In this document: positions 56,295-64,000 of the stretch, piece after piece | How the letters are laid out: the number at the start of each line of letters is the position of its first letter | Position numbering within the stretch: the stretch's first letter is position 1 | Assembly (NCBI RefSeq): GCF_003263515.1 | Contig: NZ_JYDE01000034.1 | Coordinates: 1-64,000, forward strand | Origin: Rahnella inusitata | Lineage (GTDB): Bacteria; Pseudomonadota; Gammaproteobacteria; Enterobacterales; Enterobacteriaceae | DNA: 64,000 nt | Reading direction: 5' to 3' | The notes under the pieces: generated by a model | The model's input: the letters and a program-made list of their open reading frames with translations, nothing else | Databases searched by the model: none | Told to the model about the DNA's origin: nothing | Translations under genes and position numbers: made by a program

Positions 56295-57986
56295 ATGCAT
56301 CATTCTACGCCCTTGATTACCACGATTGTCGGTGGCCTGGTACTGGCCTTTATTTTTGGCATGATTGCCAATCGTTTACGTATTTCCCCTCTGGTTGGCT
56401 ATATCGCTGCAGGCGTTCTGGCCGGGCCATTTACACCAGGCTTTGTTGCTGATACCTCTCTTGCTCCCGAACTGGCTGAAATCGGCGTGATATTGCTGAT
56501 GTTCGGTGTCGGTCTGCATTTCTCTTTGAAAGATTTACTGGCCGTAAAGGCGATAGCCATTCCCGGCGCTGTAGCGCAAATCGCGGTAGCGACGCTGCTT
56601 GGGATGGGGTTATCAAGCCTTATGGGCTGGGATCTGGCCACCGGGCTGGTGTTCGGTCTGTGTCTGTCTACCGCCAGTACCGTGGTGCTGCTGCGTGCTC
56701 TGGAAGAGCGGCAATTAATTGAAAGCCAGCGCGGGCAAATCGCCATCGGCTGGCTGATTGTTGAAGATCTGGTGATGGTACTGACGCTGGTCTTGTTACC
56801 GGCCTTCAGCGGCATGCTGGAAAGCCATCACGCCAGCCCGACCGAGTTGCTGATTGAGCTGGCTGTCACCATCGGTAAAGTCGTGGCCTTCATGACGCTG
56901 ATGATGGTGGTCGGACGTCGCGTGGTGCCGTGGATCCTGGCGAAAACCGCCAGCACCGGTTCACGCGAACTGTTCACGCTGTCGGTTCTGGCGCTGGCGC
57001 TCGGTATCGCTTACGGCGCGGTCGAGTTCTTTGACGTCTCTTTCGCTCTGGGCGCGTTCTTCGCCGGGATGGTGCTGAACGAATCCGAACTGAGCCAGCG
57101 GGCGGCGCATGATACCTTGCCGCTGCGCGATGCGTTTGCCGTGCTGTTCTTCGTGTCGGTCGGCATGCTGTTCGACCCGATGATACTGGTGCGCGAGCCT
57201 CTGACAGTGATCGCCACACTGGCGATTATCGTGTTCGGCAAATCCATCGCCGCCTTCTTACTGGTAAAAATGTTCGGGCACTCGAAGCGAACCGCGCTGA
57301 CGATTTCAGTCAGTCTGGCGCAGATCGGCGAATTCGCATTTATTCTGGCAGGACTGGGGATTTCTTTGGGGCTGCTGTCCGAGCCGGGACGTAATCTGGT
57401 GCTGGCGGGGGCTATTTTGTCGATTATGTTTAACCCGCTGCTGTTTACGCTGCTGGAAAAATATTTGGCGAAAACCGAGACTATCGAAGATCAAAGCGTC
57501 GAAGAAGCGGTGGAAGACGAAAAACAGATCCCCTTTGATTTGTGTAATCACGCATTGCTGATCGGTTATGGCCGCGTCGGCAGCCTGCTGGGCGAGAAGC
57601 TTCAGGCCGCCGGTATCCCGCTGGTCGTGATCGAAAATTCCCGTCCACGGGTCGAAGCGCTGCGCGAGCAGGGGATCAGCACGGTACTGGGCAACGCCGC
57701 TAATCAGGAAATCATGGATCTGGCGCGTCTTGACTGCGCCCGCTGGCTGCTGGTGACTATTCCTAACGGTTACGAAGCCGGTGAAATCGTCGCCTCCGCG
57801 CGCACCAAACGGCCAAATATCGAGATCATTGCCCGTGCGCATTACGATGACGAAGTGACGTACATCATGGAGCGCGGCGCGGATCGCGTGGTGATGGGCG
57901 AACGTGAAATCGCCAACAGTATGCTGGATATGTTGCAGATCGACATTATGACCGAAGACGAAAAAAGGCCGTTTTGCCCGGTCTGA
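56295..57986 (+). CDS. ybaL: CPA2-type cation/proton antiporter YbaL
   Basis: This 563-residue protein is related to the KefB/KefC transporters. An N-terminal Na+/H+-exchanger-like domain of about 12-13 helices (residues 5-385) is followed by a charged linker (about 395-415) and a cytoplasmic RCK/TrkA-N domain with the nucleotide loop LLIGYGRVGSLLGEKL. The conserved acidic pair of CPA2 proteins is not obvious from inspection. E. coli YbaL's ion is not established. AAGGAG precedes the ATG. It lies between fsr and gsk as in E. coli, with a cyclase gene inserted after it. Confidence 0.94.
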   Translation: MHHSTPLITTIVGGLVLAFIFGMIANRLRISPLVGYIAAGVLAGPFTPGFVADTSLAPELAEIGVILLMFGVGLHFSLKDLLAVKAIAIPGAVAQIAVATLLGMGLSSLMGWDLATGLVFGLCLSTASTVVLLRALEERQLIESQRGQIAIGWLIVEDLVMVLTLVLLPAFSGMLESHHASPTELLIELAVTIGKVVAFMTLMMVVGRRVVPWILAKTASTGSRELFTLSVLALALGIAYGAVEFFDVSFALGAFFAGMVLNESELSQRAAHDTLPLRDAFAVLFFVSVGMLFDPMILVREPLTVIATLAIIVFGKSIAAFLLVKMFGHSKRTALTISVSLAQIGEFAFILAGLGISLGLLSEPGRNLVLAGAILSIMFNPLLFTLLEKYLAKTETIEDQSVEEAVEDEKQIPFDLCNHALLIGYGRVGSLLGEKLQAAGIPLVVIENSRPRVEALREQGISTVLGNAANQEIMDLARLDCARWLLVTIPNGYEAGEIVASARTKRPNIEIIARAHYDDEVTYIMERGADRVVMGEREIANSMLDMLQIDIMTEDEKRPFCPV

Positions 57987-58001
57987 TTTCAGCAATAAAG
58001 G

Positions 58002-58029
58002 CGGGCGCAGTTTGTTTCTGCGCCCGTTT
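58002..58029 (+). terminator. Terminator of ybaL
   Basis: CGGGCGCAG pairs with CTGCGCCCG around TTTGTTT, followed by TTTC. Confidence 0.82.
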
Positions 58030-58132
58030 CAAATTCTGACATTTGCTCTCACCCTGCCCCCAGATAAAAAACACCTAATCAGATCAATTCGCTGTATTCT
58101 GTTGCTATGCCAAATTGAGATCGGTAGGCGCA

Positions 58133-59368
58133 ATGTTGTTACCCCATCTGGAAACGTTAAACATTTTAAGTACGCCGGTCTGGGTCGTTTCGGCGCACAG
58201 TCAGCACATTCTTTTCGCCAATACGGCGGCCAGAAAGCTGGCAGGTAACAGCCTGCTCGGGCCGCTGCGCAACGGCCAGTTCTCGGTTCATTCTCAGTTG
58301 TCCCTCGAGTCCTATCTGCCGAATCTGGCAAAAGACGATCAGATCGTCGAAATCTGGACGATCCACAAGGAAGGCCGCGCATTCCCACTGAGCTGCCGCC
58401 TGTCTTCATTCCAGATGGATACGAACGAAACCGTCATCGTATTCGAAGGCGCACACACGTCCGCCGCCAATGTGCCGATGCCCATTCCAGGTGACACGCC
58501 CTATCGCCGCGATGAAAGTGGTTTCTACGAACGGCTTTTTCAGACCAATACTGCGCCGATGTTGTTAATCGATCCGGCCAATAACGGTCAGATTGTCGAT
58601 GCGAATCAGGCGGCCACGCGCTTTTATGGATATACGCGCGACGAGATGTGCACCAAACATACCTGGGAAATCAACGCAATGGGGCTGGACGTGCTGCCGG
58701 TGATGCATGAAATCTCCCGGCTGCCCGGTGGACACAAGCCGCTGACGTTCGTGCATAAACTGGCTGACGGCAATCTGCGTCACGTCCAGACCTACGCCGG
58801 TCCGGTGGAGCTGAATGGCGTACGGCTGATGCTGTGCATCATTCACGATATTACCGAGCAGAAGCGTCTGGAGCAGGAGCTGGAACACGCTGCACTGCGC
58901 GATCCGCTGACCGGATTGGGCAACCGCCGTCAGTTCATGCAACTGGTGGAAAATGCGCGGACGCAGAATCCGCAGCGGACACACAATTTCAGCCTGATGC
59001 TGGTGGATGCCGATCACTTTAAGGCGATAAACGATGAGCATGGCCACAACACCGGCGATGATGCGCTGGTCATGCTGGCGCGCACGCTGGAAACCGGCAT
59101 CCGCGAGAGCGATACGGTGTTCCGCTGGGGCGGCGAGGAGTTTTTAATTTTACTGCCGCTGACGCCGCTGGAAGGCGCGATGCACGTTGCTGAGGATTTG
59201 CGCGAAGCCGTACAGCAATTATCCCGGCCTGGGCTGCCTGCGCTGACGGTAAGCGTAGGTGTGGCGCAGTACGAAGCGGGCGAGGATTTTACCAGCCTGT
59301 TTAAACGTGTGGACGACGCACTGTATCGTGCGAAAACGTCTGGCCGTAATCAGGTTCAGGCAGGATAA
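58133..59368 (+). CDS. PAS-GGDEF diguanylate cyclase
   Basis: This 411-residue protein has no transmembrane segment. A first PAS-like region (about 10-110) is followed by a PAS domain (about 128-250, FYERLFQTNTAPMLLID to IIHDITEQKRLEQEL) and a GGDEF domain (about 255-411) with the active RWGGEEFLILL and an inhibitory RxxD (RESD) five residues upstream. It should make c-di-GMP in the cytoplasm under feedback control. The ATG at 58133 follows GGTAGG; a TTG six codons earlier is less likely. No gene lies here in K-12. What its PAS domain senses is unknown. Confidence 0.88.
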   Translation: MLLPHLETLNILSTPVWVVSAHSQHILFANTAARKLAGNSLLGPLRNGQFSVHSQLSLESYLPNLAKDDQIVEIWTIHKEGRAFPLSCRLSSFQMDTNETVIVFEGAHTSAANVPMPIPGDTPYRRDESGFYERLFQTNTAPMLLIDPANNGQIVDANQAATRFYGYTRDEMCTKHTWEINAMGLDVLPVMHEISRLPGGHKPLTFVHKLADGNLRHVQTYAGPVELNGVRLMLCIIHDITEQKRLEQELEHAALRDPLTGLGNRRQFMQLVENARTQNPQRTHNFSLMLVDADHFKAINDEHGHNTGDDALVMLARTLETGIRESDTVFRWGGEEFLILLPLTPLEGAMHVAEDLREAVQQLSRPGLPALTVSVGVAQYEAGEDFTSLFKRVDDALYRAKTSGRNQVQAG

Positions 59369-59379
59369 GCTGGATTGAA

Positions 59380-59418
59380 GCGGAGGGAGCTCTTCGATTG
59401 AGACTCCCCCGCCCTTTT
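59380..59418 (+). terminator. Terminator after the PAS-GGDEF gene
   Basis: GCGG-A-GGGAG pairs with CTCCC-C-CCGC across a loop of 14 bases, followed by CTTTT. It lies between this gene and convergent gsk. Confidence 0.7.
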
Positions 59419-59421
59419 AAC

Positions 59422-60741
59422 TCAACGTTCCCAGTAGCTCTCTTCGAGACTGTCTTCACGCTCAGGCAGGCCACGCGTCAGACGTGGTGAATGCTGATTC
59501 AGAACCTGATAGCTGACGCGGTTGGCATATTTACACACCTGCGCCAGCGACGAATACGTCAGGTATTCGCGGGAATGTTTACTGGAGTTCGGTACTGAGG
59601 TTCGGTGGAACCCGTTGGCAGCGATATCATGCAGCAGTGCGGAAAGCGCGCCGTCTCCGGCACCGTTGGTATTCATGATTTTTTCCGGTCCGCCCATGTA
59701 AGGCGCGATGTGGGAGAAAATCTTCAGCGGCTGCTCGCAGCATTCACGACGCATCGCACGGCTGAATTCGTACTGGTTGAATTCGGCAATCGCGCCCGGC
59801 AGCAGCGGATGCTGAGTGGTGCGTTTAAATTCTTCTTCGGTATAGCTCGCCATAAACAGACCGTTCGGTCCGGCGGTGCATAACACCAGATCGACCCATT
59901 CCAGCGCCTTGTCGGCGGCCATCAGCGGATCTTTCAGACCGGTAAGCGCAAAACCTTCGTCTTCATTCATCGCCAGAATCGACACGTGGTCGCGCAGAAA
60001 ATCGCGCCATGCCTGCGGATCATCGGCGATCACATATTGCGTGCCCAATGTTAAGACCACCGGCACATGATATTTTTTCGCGTATTCAATGGCCTGCATC
60101 GTGGCCTGTGGGATCGGCTCGCCGGGTTTGCTGCGCAGCAAATACGAAGTCAGCAACAATGCTGAAGCGCCGGCAATCACGTCTTCCGGCACGCTTTCAG
60201 CTTTCAGGCCGTTCATCTTGCCCGGACTGATAGCAAAGGTGCGTTCACCGGTTTCACTGATCAGCGTAAAGCAGCGGCCAATTGCGCCGTCCACGCCCTG
60301 CAGGAAGTTGAGATCTACGCGGCTGGAGGTGTTACACAGATAGCGGTAAGCGTAATCGCCAATCTTAACGTTATTACACATCACACCGAGCAGCACCGAA
60401 CGGTCATCGGCCAGCACCGAGTAGTTGTGCAGCGTATTACCGACGGTACCCCCGGCGAACTGATGGGTGATCAGCGCATTAAGCATCAGTTCCTGATAGA
60501 GCGCTTCCGACATTTCATCATCCAGAATGTTGGATTCGCCGGGCGTTAGCCCGTAACGGGCGACAAAATGTTCATCCACGCGCGCTTCGATATCCACCAT
60601 CGTCTGGTCAATGCCGACGATGTAAGACGCGCCGCCTTCGGATTCCGGCTGCATCTCCTGCAGCATAGAATCACGCAATAAAGGGTCGCGCGCGCTGACC
60701 GGAAAATAGTGTTTGGACTTACGCTTACCAGGAAATTTCAT
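59422..60741 (-). CDS. gsk: Inosine-guanosine kinase Gsk
   Basis: This 439-residue PfkB/ribokinase-family enzyme phosphorylates guanosine and inosine to GMP and IMP in purine salvage. The anion-hole and catalytic-base signature is visible in MNTNGAGDGALSALLHDI, and FAGGTVGNTLHNYSV is the substrate-side glycine-rich segment. It starts MKFPGKRKSKHYFP and ends as E. coli Gsk does; a few residues are inserted near residue 30. It lies 38 bp downstream of hemH, whose terminator occupies the gap. In E. coli aes lies between hemH and gsk; it is missing here. Confidence 0.96.
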   Translation of the reverse strand: MKFPGKRKSKHYFPVSARDPLLRDSMLQEMQPESEGGASYIVGIDQTMVDIEARVDEHFVARYGLTPGESNILDDEMSEALYQELMLNALITHQFAGGTVGNTLHNYSVLADDRSVLLGVMCNNVKIGDYAYRYLCNTSSRVDLNFLQGVDGAIGRCFTLISETGERTFAISPGKMNGLKAESVPEDVIAGASALLLTSYLLRSKPGEPIPQATMQAIEYAKKYHVPVVLTLGTQYVIADDPQAWRDFLRDHVSILAMNEDEGFALTGLKDPLMAADKALEWVDLVLCTAGPNGLFMASYTEEEFKRTTQHPLLPGAIAEFNQYEFSRAMRRECCEQPLKIFSHIAPYMGGPEKIMNTNGAGDGALSALLHDIAANGFHRTSVPNSSKHSREYLTYSSLAQVCKYANRVSYQVLNQHSPRLTRGLPEREDSLEESYWER

Positions 60742-60760
60742 TCGTTATTCTCGGGAAATT

Positions 60761-60793
60761 CAAAAAGCTCAGCCTTCTTTCAGAAGTGCTGAG
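60761..60793 (-). terminator. hemH terminator overlapping its stop codon
   Basis: On the - strand CTCAGC (inside the last hemH codons) pairs with GCTGAG, with an inner TTCT/AGAA, followed by CTTTTTG. The hairpin therefore includes the hemH stop codon. Confidence 0.8.
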
Positions 60794-61742
60794 TGACCAG
60801 TTGTTGCAGCAGATCGATATGCTCCGGCTGGTCGTTTAAGGCGTCAATATATTCGAAGCGTTCGCCGCCTGCATGAATAAAAATCTCACGGTTCTCTTCT
60901 TTGATCTCTTCCAGCGTCTCCAGGCAGTCTGAGGCAAAGCCCGGACAGATAATCTGTATGTACTTAACACCCTGCGCTGGCAGGCCCTTCAGCGTTTCGT
61001 CAGTGTACGGCGTCAGCCACGGTTCGCGACCAAAGCGCGACTGGAAGGTCAGCATGATTTTTCCGGTCGGCAGTTGCAGCGCGTCGGTCAGTGCCTGTGC
61101 GGTGTCACGGCAGCGCTGTTCGTAATCATCGCCTTCTGCCACAAAACGTTTCGGAATACCGTGGAACGACAAGACCAGACGGTCCGGCTCACCGTGCTGC
61201 GCAAAGGAGCGTTCAATACTGGCTTTCAGCGCGGAGATGTACGCCGGATGGGTGGCGTAATCGCGGATAAAACTTAGCGAAGGCAAGCGGCGCTGGGATT
61301 TCAGCACGCGCGCCACGCCGTCAAACACGGCGGCGCTGGTGGAACACGAATATTGCGGATACAGCGGCAGAACGACCATTTTGGTCACGCCCTGAGCCAG
61401 CAATTTTTCGATCGGATCTTTCATGCCAGGCTTACCGTAGCTCATTGCCAATTCAACTGGCGTGCCCGGCAGGCGTTCGGCCAGCGCTTTTTGCTGACGA
61501 CGGCTGAAGACCATCAGCGGCGAGCCTTCTTCCATCCACACGGACTTATACAGTTTGGATACGCGCGGAGAACGCAGGGGCAAAATCACCAGATTAAGGA
61601 TCGGCCACCACAGCAAACGCGGGGTGTCCACAACGCGGATATCACTCAAAAACTCACCCAGATACTTTCTCACGGCCTGCGGAGTCGGTGCTTCCGGCGT
61701 CCCGAGATTAACCAGAAGAACCCCGAATTTGGTCTGCGTCAT
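60780..61742 (-). CDS. hemH: Ferrochelatase HemH
   Basis: This 320-residue enzyme inserts Fe2+ into protoporphyrin IX, the last step of haem synthesis, peripherally at the inner membrane. The active-site histidine lies in [11 protein letters not shown] and the signature continues with [33 protein letters not shown] completes the family pattern. The start at 61742 ([16 protein letters not shown]) gives the E. coli length; an upstream in-frame extension of 59 residues crosses the intergenic region and is not real. It is downstream of adk, as in E. coli. Confidence 0.97.
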   Translation of the reverse strand: MTQTKFGVLLVNLGTPEAPTPQAVRKYLGEFLSDIRVVDTPRLLWWPILNLVILPLRSPRVSKLYKSVWMEEGSPLMVFSRRQQKALAERLPGTPVELAMSYGKPGMKDPIEKLLAQGVTKMVVLPLYPQYSCSTSAAVFDGVARVLKSQRRLPSLSFIRDYATHPAYISALKASIERSFAQHGEPDRLVLSFHGIPKRFVAEGDDYEQRCRDTAQALTDALQLPTGKIMLTFQSRFGREPWLTPYTDETLKGLPAQGVKYIQIICPGFASDCLETLEEIKEENREIFIHAGGERFEYIDALNDQPEHIDLLQQLVTQHF

Positions 61743-61911
61743 GCTGAATATCCTAAATTGATGGCATTGAAGCCAGGGTGAAAAATATGGGCGCTTCCGT
61801 TTACGGTGATTCAGAAAGAGGCGCACGTCATTGTAACGAAAACAAAGACGATCGGAACAACGGTGGTGGCTATCAATGCGAATTGTGACTATTTTTGGCG
61901 GGGAATGGCTG

Positions 61912-61944
61912 AAAAACAAACGGGGCGACCGAAGTCACCCCGTT
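61912..61944 (-). terminator. Terminator of adk
   Basis: On the - strand AACGGGGTGAC pairs with GTCGCCCCGTT around TTCG (one mismatch), followed by a T-rich tract. Confidence 0.88.
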
Positions 61945-61966
61945 GGCTGAACAGATACAGTACGAA

Positions 61967-62725
<759 letters not shown>

Positions 62726-62852
62726 TCATCCGGCGTTTTTACCCGAAAGGTTTGCAACAGCACAGCCAGACTCAGGCGGCCAAAACTGGAGCGTAAATCA
62801 CGGCGTTCAGGCAATGGATTGAAGTGGAAGCGAAGCAAGGTTGATCAGATAT

Positions 62853-62883
62853 AAAAAAGGGCCCCGTTCTCACGGTGCCCTTT
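62853..62883 (-). terminator. Terminator of htpG
   Basis: On the - strand AAAGGGC-A-CCGT pairs with ACGG-G-GCCCTTT, followed by T residues. It lies just after the htpG stop. The rest of the 291-bp gap before adk shows no gene. Confidence 0.88.
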
Positions 62884-62902
62884 ACAATGTGACTTCAGCA
62901 AA

Positions 62903-64000
62903 TTATGCCTGTAGCAGCGTATTCATACGACGGATGAACAGGTTTGGATCTTCCAGCGTGCCGCGTTCTGCGAACAGCGCCTGATCCAGCAGCAGTTCGA
63001 TCCACTCGCTGAACTGTGCTTCGTCCGTCACGTCCGAAGCACGTTTCACCAGCGCATGCTCAGGGTTCAGCTCGAAGATATATTTCACTTCAGGCGCGTC
63101 CTGGCCGGCAGCCGCAAACAGTTTTGCCATCTGCGTGGTCATTTCATCCGCGCCGGTGGTGACGATGGCTGGAGTGTCGGTCAGACGATGCGTCAGACGC
63201 ACTTCTTTCACGCGCTCACCCAGCAGCGATTTCACACGCTCAACGAACGGCTCCAGCGCTTTTTCCGCTTCTTTCTGCTCTTCGGTTTCTTCGTCGGCCA
63301 GTTTATCCAGTGACTCATCGGCTTTACTGACGGACTGGAAGACTTTGCCATCAAACTCGGTCAGATAGCTCATCATCCATTCGTCGATGCGGTCAGACAA
63401 CAGCAGGACTTCAATGCCTTTTTTGCGGAACAGTTCCAGATGCGGACTGCTCTTCGCGGCGGCATAGCTGTCAGCGGTGATGTAATAAATCTTGTCCTGA
63501 CCTTCCACCATGCTCGCAACATACTCTTCCAGCGACAGCGTTTGTTCGCTGGTATCGTTGCGGGTGCTGGCAAAACGCAGCAGTTTGGCGATCGTTTCTT
63601 TGTTCGCGCCGTCTTCTGCAGGGCCTTCTTTCAATACCAGACCAAACTGTTTCCAGAATTGCAGGTATTTTTCGTTGTCATCTTTCGCCAGTTTTTCCAG
63701 CATTTGCAGAACACGCTTGGTCAGCGCACTGCGCAAGTTCTGGGTAACGCGACTGTCCTGCAGAATTTCACGGGACACGTTCAGCGGCAGATCGTTGGAG
63801 TCGATCAGGCCACGCACAAAGCGCAGGTAGTTCGGCATGAACTGCTCGGCTTCGTCCATGATGAACACGCGCTGTACGTACAGTTTCAGGCCGTGTTTGT
63901 GATCGCGATTCCACATATCCCATGGCGCCTGAGAAGGGATATACAGCAGGCTGGTGTATTCCTGCTTACCTTCAACGCGGTTATGGCTCCAGCTCAGCGG
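62903..64000 (-). CDS. htpG: Molecular chaperone HtpG (Hsp90), 3' part
   Basis: This is the C-terminal 365 residues of HtpG. The frame stays open to the window edge, so the N-terminal ATPase domain lies outside. The visible part covers the middle domain, beginning near [19 protein letters not shown], with [20 protein letters not shown] and [19 protein letters not shown] holding the catalytic-loop arginine region, and the C-terminal dimerisation domain to about [12 protein letters not shown]. HtpG is the cytoplasmic Hsp90 that remodels clients with DnaK. It precedes adk, as in E. coli. The heat-shock promoter is not in the window. Confidence 0.97.
   Translation of the reverse strand, partial: PLSWSHNRVEGKQEYTSLLYIPSQAPWDMWNRDHKHGLKLYVQRVFIMDEAEQFMPNYLRFVRGLIDSNDLPLNVSREILQDSRVTQNLRSALTKRVLQMLEKLAKDDNEKYLQFWKQFGLVLKEGPAEDGANKETIAKLLRFASTRNDTSEQTLSLEEYVASMVEGQDKIYYITADSYAAAKSSPHLELFRKKGIEVLLLSDRIDEWMMSYLTEFDGKVFQSVSKADESLDKLADEETEEQKEAEKALEPFVERVKSLLGERVKEVRLTHRLTDTPAIVTTGADEMTTQMAKLFAAAGQDAPEVKYIFELNPEHALVKRASDVTDEAQFSEWIELLLDQALFAERGTLEDPNLFIRRMNTLLQA

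Noticed and set aside
61743..61919. 59-residue N-terminal extension of hemH
   Set aside because: It is not similar to ferrochelatases, and the ATG at 61742 gives the family length.

Overview
The window is core chromosome of a member of the order Enterobacterales. Nearly every protein is close to its Escherichia coli K-12 counterpart in recalled sequence, and gene order is largely that of two E. coli segments: nudK/acrD to yfgG (about 56 min) and cysS to htpG (about 11-12 min). The order differs from K-12 in several ways: miaE is present, mgtE sits beside yfgG, an M15 peptidase follows dapE, yeaL lies between ypfJ and tmcA, speG lies between purN and ppk, and a PAS-GGDEF gene lies between ybaL and gsk. 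Two copies of a dispersed repeat of about 120 bp also look familiar from Serratia, Yersinia and Rahnella. I infer Yersiniaceae, perhaps Rahnella-like; the genus is not certain. I see no phage, insertion sequence, CRISPR array, tRNA or rRNA.

Layout. 1-16.9 kb: nudK, a small winged-helix gene, the efflux pump acrD, the 19-residue ypfM, yffB-dapE-M15 peptidase-ypfN, ypfH, tmcA-yeaL, ypfJ, purC, dapA-bamC, gcvR-bcp and perM. 17-24 kb: bepA-yfgD, hda, upp-uraA, divergent purMN and speG. 25-31 kb: ppk-ppx facing the c-di-GMP phosphodiesterase yfgF. 31.5-37.4 kb: yfgG-mgtE, a DgcE-like cyclase and alkA, which form the junction between the two E. coli-like segments. 37.4-50 kb: cysS, ppiB-lpxH, miaE, purEK, ybbA-ybbP, tesA, ybbO, cnoX and qmcA-ybbJ. 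50-64 kb: cueR/copA, ybaP, the small RNA ChiX, ybaK-fsr, ybaL, a diguanylate cyclase, gsk, hemH, adk and the 3' part of htpG.

The genes group into recognisable tasks. Purine and pyrimidine supply is covered by purC, purMN, purEK, upp-uraA, gsk and adk; PurR boxes are visible at purM and purE. Lysine and cell-wall precursors come from dapA and dapE. Envelope assembly and quality control involve bamC, bepA, lpxH and ybbAP. Copper export is cueR/copA, polyphosphate is ppk-ppx, and c-di-GMP has three enzymes.

I did not find a convincing undescribed multi-gene system. The best signals are regulatory and small: a chiX gene at its E. coli position; a strong hairpin burying the ybaP ribosome-binding site; two terminator-like hairpins in tandem upstream of acrD with no gene before them; a UTP-sensing-type start region at upp; a near-ideal class II FNR promoter before yfgF; a CTG start for hda; and a long 22-bp palindrome before qmcA. 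Identifications come from recalled family sequences; no database search was run.
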